Of a DNA stretch of 5,505 nt, positions 1 to 3,833 are shown piece after piece. Origin of the DNA: an uncultured bacterium (GTDB lineage Bacteria > Actinomycetota > UBA4738 > HRBIN12); the NCBI GenBank assembly GCA_937881155.1, contig CALGFI010000153.1, forward strand, positions 1-5,505, given 5' to 3'. Within the stretch, counting starts at the first letter, position 1. Each line of letters starts with the position of its first letter. The translations under genes and the position numbers were made by a program. A model generated the notes under the pieces. That model did not search any database. It worked only from the letters and a program-made list of their open reading frames with translations, and was not told the origin of the DNA.

Positions 1-230
1 AGCAACGGGAAGCTCAGCGAGAGCTGTATCCCGCCCCACGCCTGTACGGGGATGAGATCCACTGCCGCGACGGCTATCACGAACAGGACGATCGACGGCT
101 TGAGCCCGTCTCGTGCGGCGGGGAGCGTGATCGCCAGGTACGTCAGGAGCGGAACGACGACGCCGAGCTGGTACGCGATCTGGATCCAGCGTTCGGCGGG
201 CTCGCGCCTGAGCTCCTCCTCCGACGTCAT
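1..230 (-). CDS. N-terminal fragment of a multi-pass membrane protein, possibly an HD-GYP/GGDEF-type signalling protein (partial)
   Basis: The frame is open from an ATG at 230-228 to the window edge, giving 76 complete residues; the C-terminal part lies outside. The start is fixed by a strong Shine-Dalgarno, GGAGGTGA, at 242-235, five to eight bases upstream. The protein begins with a short acidic/polar head (MTSEEELRREPAERW), followed by two hydrophobic segments at about residues 18-38 and 44-62. After these comes the stretch LIPVQAWGGIQLSLSFPL (59-76), which looks like the start of a further membrane segment. From memory, a similar 'P-V-x-x-W-x-G-I-x-L-S-L-S-F-P' stretch occurs in the N-terminal membrane region of actinobacterial HD-GYP and GGDEF proteins. 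A role in cyclic-dinucleotide signalling is therefore possible, but no catalytic domain is visible here. The gene is divergent from the small ORF at 470-556. That this is a real membrane-protein gene is fairly sure; the family is a guess. Confidence 0.75.
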   Translation of the reverse strand, partial: MTSEEELRREPAERWIQIAYQLGVVVPLLTYLAITLPAARDGLKPSIVLFVIAVAAVDLIPVQAWGGIQLSLSFPL

Positions 231-469
231 GCGGTCACCTCCGCGACCGTCGACTGGGGCCTACCAGCCCGTTTATGACACGCCGCTCGGCCGACTGCCA
301 TAACCCGCCACCCGCGATGTCCCCCGTGATCGGACTGTTTTCAAATCGCCCGCCCCACCAGCCATTCCCGCCGATGGGGGGATATCGGCCCTACCTGCGT
401 TCAGCTTACGTTCCGACCCCGAGGTGCCGATACACCCCGTCGGTACCGGCCCCGAAAGGAGGCGATACC
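231..469. other. Divergent intergenic region / leader of the small ORF
   Basis: No convincing protein-coding frame is seen in this stretch. It must carry the promoter of the minus-strand membrane gene and probably that of the plus-strand small ORF. On the minus strand, TTGAAA (at about 345-340) followed 17 bases later by GACATC is a possible but weak sigma-70-like pair; no clear plus-strand promoter was found. The plus-strand leader is rich in potential structure: GCCGAT (370-375) can pair with ATCGGC (384-389) around a G-rich loop, and two overlapping hairpins lie at 423-470 (listed separately). I looked for class I c-di-GMP (GEMM) riboswitch signature sequence and did not see it. Confidence 0.5.
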
Positions 470-470
470 G
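423..470 (+). promoter_or_regulatory. Two mutually exclusive hairpins around the Shine-Dalgarno of the small ORF
   Basis: Hairpin A pairs GGTGCCGA (423-430) with TCGGTACC (440-447): 8 bp with one G-U pair and a 9-nt loop. Hairpin B pairs CGGTACCG (441-448) with CGATACCG (463-470): 7 of 8 pairs with one C-A mismatch. Its 14-nt loop contains the Shine-Dalgarno AAAGGAGG (455-462), and the last paired base is the first G of the GTG start codon. Bases 441-447 belong to both hairpins, so A and B cannot coexist. This geometry is typical of a translational switch, but no ligand-binding class was recognised. Short inverted repeats are easy to find in GC-rich DNA, so only covariation would prove function. 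Confidence 0.35.
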
Positions 471-556
471 TGTCGAAGTACCGGCGATTCATGGTGTCGC
501 TCGGTTGGCTGGCGGCCTTCATGATGGCCGTTGGCAACGGCTGGAAGAACTCCTAG
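470..556 (+). CDS. 28-residue hydrophobic small protein, unrecognised
   Basis: A GTG-initiated ORF of 28 codons ends with TAG at 554-556. The Shine-Dalgarno AAAGGAGG at 455-462 is one of the strongest in the window, with 7 bases between it and the GTG. The peptide starts MSKYRRF (basic, residues 1-7), continues with a hydrophobic stretch MVSLGWLAAFMMAVGNG (8-24), and ends WKNS. The basic head with a single hydrophobic segment and a lysine near the C-terminus suggests a short membrane-associated peptide, probably N-terminus inside by the positive-inside rule. A strong terminator-like hairpin begins 32 bases after the stop, so the ORF looks like a complete monocistronic unit with leader, ribosome-binding site and terminator. 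It is divergent from the membrane-protein gene at 1-230. I do not recognise the family; a regulatory or signal peptide or a leader peptide are all possible. Codon use in so short an ORF cannot settle whether it is translated. Confidence 0.6.
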   Translation: MSKYRRFMVSLGWLAAFMMAVGNGWKNS

Positions 557-588
557 TCGCACTCCAGCGCGCGCGCCAGATACAGCCG

Positions 589-619
589 CGATGCTGCCCC
601 ACGAAGGGGGGCAGCATCG
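589..619 (+). terminator. Strong hairpin, probable terminator of the small ORF
   Basis: CGATGCTGCCCC (589-600) pairs perfectly with GGGGCAGCATCG (608-619) over 12 bp around a 7-nt loop. On the plus strand it is followed by GGCGTTTCTC, a short and interrupted T run, so it is a GC-rich terminator with a weak U tract. It lies between the stop of the small ORF (556) and the convergent stop of the LarC-like gene (644), so it may end transcripts from both sides. The minus side has no T run after the stem. Confidence 0.7.
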
Positions 620-643
620 GGCGTTTCTCGGGCCCCTTCTGGT

Positions 644-1453
644 TCAGCCTGCGTCTTCCGGCTCGAGAGCCGGCTCCGCCTCGGTGACCAGGCGCAGATC
701 GGGCGTACCGGCGACGCTCGGCCGCGAAGTCGCCGGCTCCTGTTCGCCGATCAGAACTCGAAGCAGGTTCGGGATCTCCAGTCTTTGCGCGCCGGCGCCG
801 TAGCCGGCTGCCTCGACTCGCATCGTCGGGAGCTCTCCGTATCCCTCGACCGTCGCCGCGAGGATCGCCGCCCCGGTCGCCGTCGTCAGCTCACCGGCGA
901 TGCCCAGCGAGAACATCGGCGCGCCGCGGAGCAGCTCGACGACGGTCGGTGTGGGGATCGGCATCGCGCCGTGCTCCGTTCTGGTCATCCCGAGCCCCGT
1001 CGGAACCGCTGATGAGAAGACCCGCTGTACTTCGAGCGTCGTCAATGCGAGGGCAACGCCGACGAGATCGATGAGCGCGTCGACCCCGGCGGCCTCGTGG
1101 AAGGTCACGGTCTCGGGCTCGCGACGGTGAACGCGAGCGTCGGCCTCGGCGAACAGCCGGAACATGCGATGCGCCAGCCGTCGGGCCTCCGGCGGGATAT
1201 CGGCCGCGTCGATCAAAGCTCTGATGCTCGCGTACGTCCGGATGACACCGGCCACGTTGTCGGCATGGACGCCGACGCGCGTCGCTCGGATACCGTGCTC
1301 TTCTACCTCGTCCACGGCGAGATCGAACGGCTCCAGCGGCAGCGTCGACAGATGCGACTTCACGTGATCGACGTCGACGCCTGCGTCCAGGAGTGCTGCC
1401 AGCGCGGTATCGCCAGTGATCCCGGCGATGCAGTCGAAGTAGGCGATGCGCAT
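644..1453 (-). CDS. larC: LarC-family protein (nickel-pincer cofactor biosynthesis), LarC1-type part only
   Basis: The protein has 269 residues. LarC inserts nickel into the pyridinium bisthiocarboxylate mononucleotide precursor, the last step in making the nickel-pincer cofactor of lactate racemase and related enzymes. Family features visible here are the start MRIAYFDCIAGITGD (1-15), ALLDAGVD (20-27), VTFHEAAGVDALIDLVG (116-132), HGAMPIPTPTVVELLRG (161-177), GELTTATGAAIL (187-198) and GYGAG...NLLRVLIGE (217-237). I chose the ATG at 1453 because MRIAYFD is the usual LarC start; a further 29 upstream in-frame residues look non-coding. The usual C-terminal LarC2 domain (with a motif like NIDDMSPE), which brings full proteins to about 400 residues, is absent. 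The protein ends in a non-conserved 30-residue tail and TGA. The histidine cluster often present near residue 65-75 is also missing. larB and larE are not in the window. The family call is firm; cofactor synthesis is less certain. Confidence 0.9.
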   Translation of the reverse strand: MRIAYFDCIAGITGDTALAALLDAGVDVDHVKSHLSTLPLEPFDLAVDEVEEHGIRATRVGVHADNVAGVIRTYASIRALIDAADIPPEARRLAHRMFRLFAEADARVHRREPETVTFHEAAGVDALIDLVGVALALTTLEVQRVFSSAVPTGLGMTRTEHGAMPIPTPTVVELLRGAPMFSLGIAGELTTATGAAILAATVEGYGELPTMRVEAAGYGAGAQRLEIPNLLRVLIGEQEPATSRPSVAGTPDLRLVTEAEPALEPEDAG

Positions 1454-1455
1454 CA

Positions 1456-1492
1456 GGTCGAACCGCCTCGGCACGGCGCGGTCGGTTCGACC
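1456..1492. repeat. Perfect 10-bp inverted repeat in front of larC
   Basis: GGTCGAACCG (1456-1465) and CGGTTCGACC (1483-1492) are exact inverted copies separated by 17 bp. In a larC transcript they would form a 10-bp stem whose base lies two nucleotides from the AUG, with the only Shine-Dalgarno-like GAGG in the loop next to the stem. As DNA, the arms are 27 bp apart centre to centre, compatible with a dimeric regulator, and the right arm overlaps the possible -35 of the plus-strand operon. Either reading would make it a control site; which one is right cannot be told from sequence. Confidence 0.55.
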
Positions 1493-1514
1493 GCGAGAGC
1501 GTCGATTGTATACT
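1486..1514 (+). promoter_or_regulatory. Possible sigma-70-like promoter of the DUF4446-bactofilin-serS operon
   Basis: A good -10 element TATACT (1509-1514) stands 17 bp after a weak -35-like TTCGAC (1486-1491). Initiation near 1521 would give a leader of about 50 nt before the ATG at 1570. The AT-rich hexamer stands out in a GC-rich intergenic region. The -35 lies inside the right arm of the inverted repeat. Confidence 0.45.
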
Positions 1515-1534
1515 CCCGTCTCCGCAACACCGCA
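1505..1534 (-). promoter_or_regulatory. Possible promoter of the LarC-like gene, overlapping the operon promoter
   Basis: Read on the minus strand, TACAAT (1510-1505) is a good -10 hexamer. A weak -35-like TGCGGT (1534-1529) lies 18 bp upstream of it. Initiation would fall near 1500-1497, so the transcript would begin almost directly with the inverted repeat at 1492-1456. The -35 is poor, so this is a tentative call. Confidence 0.3.
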
Positions 1535-1569
1535 GGTCAATGGCCATGTAACGGGGATCGTGGATCGCG

Positions 1570-2067
1570 ATGACCTTTTCGCCCGAGACGCTCACGCTTC
1601 TGGTGCTGTTCGCGCTGGGCCTGGCGGCGCTGGCGCTCGCGTTCTCGGCACTTTCGAGAGGGCGTGCGCGGGCGGAACAACCACGCGACCCGGTCCGCGT
1701 GGCCACGATGTTGCGTGGACTCCTTCAGGGCCAGGCGCGGCAGATCCAACAGCTCGAGGCCGCTGTGCGCTCATTGTCGGCGACCGAACAGCAGCGCGGC
1801 GGGCTCATCGCGGGCGCCGTCCGGAATGTCGGACTGGTGCGCTACGACGCGTTCGAGGACGTCGGCGGACGGCTGTCGTTCTCGTGTGCGCTCTTGGACG
1901 CGAAGGGGAACGGCGTGGTGATGACCTCGATCAACGGACGGCAGGACACCAGGGTCTACGCGAAGCCCGTTACCGAAGGGCGGAGCGCCCACAACCTGTC
2001 GATCGAGGAGGAAGAAGCGATCCGCCAGGCGCTGGCCACACCTCGAGAGACAGTGAAGGCGACATGA
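1570..2067 (+). CDS. DUF4446 family membrane-anchored protein
   Basis: The protein has 165 residues, a usual size for the family, whose biochemical role is unknown. The order is a single N-terminal hydrophobic segment (about 8-28), a basic linker (29-43), an amphipathic, probably coiled-coil stretch rich in Gln, Leu and Arg (about 45-78), then the conserved DUF4446 core. The core is marked by NVGLVRYDAFEDVGGRLSFS (86-105), ALLD (107-110), GVVMTSINGRQDTRVYAKPV (115-134) and a final LSIEEEEAIRQA (143-154). The start is well constrained: the frame has a TAA at 1549-1551, and the ATG at 1570 is the first ATG after it, although the ribosome-binding site is weak. It is the first gene of a run with the bactofilin and serS; its TGA overlaps the bactofilin ATG in ATGA. 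The one-segment topology suggests the core sits in the cytoplasm at the membrane. The family call is firm; function is unknown. Confidence 0.93.
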   Translation: MTFSPETLTLLVLFALGLAALALAFSALSRGRARAEQPRDPVRVATMLRGLLQGQARQIQQLEAAVRSLSATEQQRGGLIAGAVRNVGLVRYDAFEDVGGRLSFSCALLDAKGNGVVMTSINGRQDTRVYAKPVTEGRSAHNLSIEEEEAIRQALATPRETVKAT

Positions 2068-2555
2068 TCTGGCGACGTGAAGAGGCAGAGACCGAGGCCG
2101 AGATCCAGGCTCGGCCCGCCGAGGAGACGGGGGGACGGCGGATGGCAGAGCAGCAGAGCGGTGAGGTCACCATCATCGGAAAGGGCGCGAAGCTCGAAGG
2201 AACGGTCGTCTCGGTCGGCTCGCTCCGGATCGAGGGACAGATCAAGGGCCAGGTGAACGCCGACGGTGACGTGATGCTTGCGCAGGAGAGCCAGGTCGAA
2301 GCGGACATCCGAGCTCAGAACGTTTCGGTGGCCGGTCGGTTCAAGGGCTCGATCATCGTGAAGGGACGGGCGGAACTCGCGCGCGGCGGTCGCGTCGACG
2401 GCAACATCACGGCGAAGACGCTCGTGGTCGAGGAGGGCGGCATCTTCCAGGGGCAGAGCATCATGGATCAGCAAGCCCAGCAAGCGGGTCAGCAACCCGG
2501 CCAACAGCCCGCGCGCCGCGAGAGCATCCCCGAGGCCGAGCGCGCCAAGGTCTAG
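2064..2555 (+). CDS. Bactofilin (polymer-forming cytoskeletal protein)
   Basis: Bactofilins form nucleotide-free filaments of right-handed beta-helix subunits that scaffold cell-shape or envelope proteins. This 163-residue protein has a charged N-terminal tail (1-32), the beta-helix core (about 33-132) and a Q-rich, likely disordered tail (QQAQQAGQQPGQQP, 136-149). The core shows the family's repeating hydrophobic/glycine pattern: VTIIGKGAKLEGTV, LRIEGQIKGQVN, VSVAGRFKGSIIVKGRAEL, GRVDGNITAKTLVVEEG and FQG. The start at 2064 overlaps the upstream stop (ATGA), implying translational coupling, and AAGG stands just before it. A second ATG at 2142 (MAEQQSG) sits 7 bases after a G-rich stretch and would remove only the 26-residue tail, so it is a plausible alternative start. 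There is no membrane segment in the protein itself; the coupled DUF4446 protein could supply one (inference). Confidence 0.93.
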   Translation: MIWRREEAETEAEIQARPAEETGGRRMAEQQSGEVTIIGKGAKLEGTVVSVGSLRIEGQIKGQVNADGDVMLAQESQVEADIRAQNVSVAGRFKGSIIVKGRAELARGGRVDGNITAKTLVVEEGGIFQGQSIMDQQAQQAGQQPGQQPARRESIPEAERAKV

Positions 2556-2558
2556 GAC

Positions 2559-3833
2559 GTGCTCGACATCCGGGCGATCCGCGAGGACCCGGAGCGGTTC
2601 CGCGCCGGCCTCGCCCGGCGCAACATGGCCGATGCCGTCGACGAGCTCCTCGCCGCGGACGAGCGACGTCGTTCGCTGACCGCGCGGGTCGAAGAGCTCC
2701 GCGCCGAGCAGAACCGCGCCTCGAAGCAGATCGGCAAGGCGCAGGGCGAAGAGAAGCAGAAGCTCATCGCGGCGGTCGCCGAGGTCTCGAAAGAGATCCA
2801 GAAGCTCGAGCCGCAACTGGCGGACGCCGAGGCGGAGCTGAACGCGCTCCTCGCGCGCGTCCCGAACGTCCCGCACGAGTCGGCGCCCGACGGGTTCACC
2901 GAGGAAGACGCAGTCGAGGTCAGGCGTCACGGCCAGCCGACGACGTTTGACTTCGAGCCGAAGGATCACGCGGCGCTCGGCGAGCTGCTCGGGGTGCTCG
3001 ACACCGAACGAGGCGCCCGGACGAGCGGTTCTCGGTTCGTCTACCTCCTCGGCGACATCGTGCAGGTCCAGTTCGCGCTGCTCCGGCATGCGCTCGACGT
3101 CCTCGTCGACAAGGGCTTCACGCCGGTGATCCCGCCGGTGCTGGTTCGCGAGGAGGCGATGTACGGCTCGGGTTTCTTGCCGACCGATGAGGTCAACATC
3201 TACGTCACGCAGCCGGACGAGCTCTACCTTGTCGGCACGTCGGAGGTCTCGCTCGCCGCGTTCCACATGAACGAGATCCTCGACGAGAGGGACCTGCCGA
3301 TCCGGTACGCGGGCTATTCGACGTGCTTCCGCCGCGAAGCCGGCTCGTACGGCAAGGATCTCGGCGGCATGTTCCGCGTACACCAGTTCGACAAGGTGGA
3401 GATGTTCTCGTTCGCTCGTCCCGAGGATTCGTGGGACGAGCACGAGTTCATGGTCGGTATCGAGGAGCAGATCGTGGGCAACCTCGAGTTGCCCTACCGC
3501 GTCGTGAACATCGCGGCGGGCGATCTCGGCAGCGCTGCGGCGAAGAAGTACGACATCGAGGTGTGGCTACCGGGGCAGAACCGCTACCGCGAGCTCACGT
3601 CGTGCTCCAACTACGTGGATTACGGCGCGCGCAGAGCGCAGACGCGCGTCCGGCGAAAGGCGGGCGCCATCGAGGTCCTCCACACGCTGAACGGGACTGC
3701 GACCGCCATCGGCCGGACGATCATCGCGATCCTGGAGAACGGCCAGCAGGCGGACGGGTCGGTCGCCCTGCCGAAGGTGCTCCACCAGTTCCTTCCCGAG
3801 GGCCTCCGCGAGCTCCGCCCGCGAGCCGGCTAG
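2559..3833 (+). CDS. serS: Seryl-tRNA synthetase
   Basis: This cytoplasmic class II enzyme charges tRNA-Ser with serine using ATP. The 424-residue length is normal and the protein looks complete. The N-terminal MLDIRAIREDPE is the family's standard start, here with a GTG at 2559 only 3 bp after the bactofilin stop; AAGG at 2547-2550 can serve as ribosome-binding site. Residues about 28-105 form the long antiparallel coiled-coil arm that binds tRNA. The catalytic part shows motif 1 around FTPVIPPVL (187-195), the serine-pocket GTSEVSLAAFH (226-236), motif 2 with STCFRREAGSYGKD (254-267) and FRVHQFDKVEMF (272-283), then ELTSCSNYVDYGARRA (345-360), and motif 3 NGTATAIGRTIIAILEN (378-394). All key catalytic regions are intact. 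It is the last gene of the plus-strand run, and its TAG overlaps the stop of the convergent PAS gene. No T-box or other leader is seen in front of it, consistent with read-through from the bactofilin gene. Confidence 0.98.
   Translation: MLDIRAIREDPERFRAGLARRNMADAVDELLAADERRRSLTARVEELRAEQNRASKQIGKAQGEEKQKLIAAVAEVSKEIQKLEPQLADAEAELNALLARVPNVPHESAPDGFTEEDAVEVRRHGQPTTFDFEPKDHAALGELLGVLDTERGARTSGSRFVYLLGDIVQVQFALLRHALDVLVDKGFTPVIPPVLVREEAMYGSGFLPTDEVNIYVTQPDELYLVGTSEVSLAAFHMNEILDERDLPIRYAGYSTCFRREAGSYGKDLGGMFRVHQFDKVEMFSFARPEDSWDEHEFMVGIEEQIVGNLELPYRVVNIAAGDLGSAAAKKYDIEVWLPGQNRYRELTSCSNYVDYGARRAQTRVRRKAGAIEVLHTLNGTATAIGRTIIAILENGQQADGSVALPKVLHQFLPEGLRELRPRAG

Noticed and set aside
301..469. A c-di-GMP (GEMM) riboswitch in front of the small ORF
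   Set aside because: It was considered because the neighbouring gene may be a cyclic-dinucleotide protein, but the conserved GEMM sequence blocks are not present.
275..556. A 93-codon reading of the small ORF starting at 275
   Set aside because: The upstream part is Pro-rich with no ribosome-binding site and crosses the structured leader, whereas the GTG at 470 has a strong, well-placed Shine-Dalgarno.
1454..1540. A longer larC start 29 codons upstream
   Set aside because: The added residues are Arg-rich and unlike LarC, they run through the inverted repeat and promoter region, and MRIAYFD at 1453 is the family's standard N-terminus.
1540..1551. A three-codon upstream ORF (ATG GCC ATG TAA) in the leader of the DUF4446 gene
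   Set aside because: It has only a weak GCAGG before it and is short enough to occur by chance; there is no sign of attenuation structure around it.
891..1706. A 271-codon minus-strand frame overlapping larC and the DUF4446 gene
   Set aside because: It is a different frame of larC with very high Arg and Ser content and no recognisable domain.
1446..2063. In-frame extension of the bactofilin frame upstream of 2064
   Set aside because: It overlaps the whole DUF4446 gene in another frame and its Arg/Gly-rich sequence has no family features; bactofilins do not carry such an extension.
1956..3443. A 495-codon open frame on the minus strand opposite the bactofilin and serS genes
   Set aside because: It is antisense to two firmly identified genes, is rich in Arg, Leu, Val, Glu and Asp as expected from reading GC-rich codons backwards, and shows no domain pattern.
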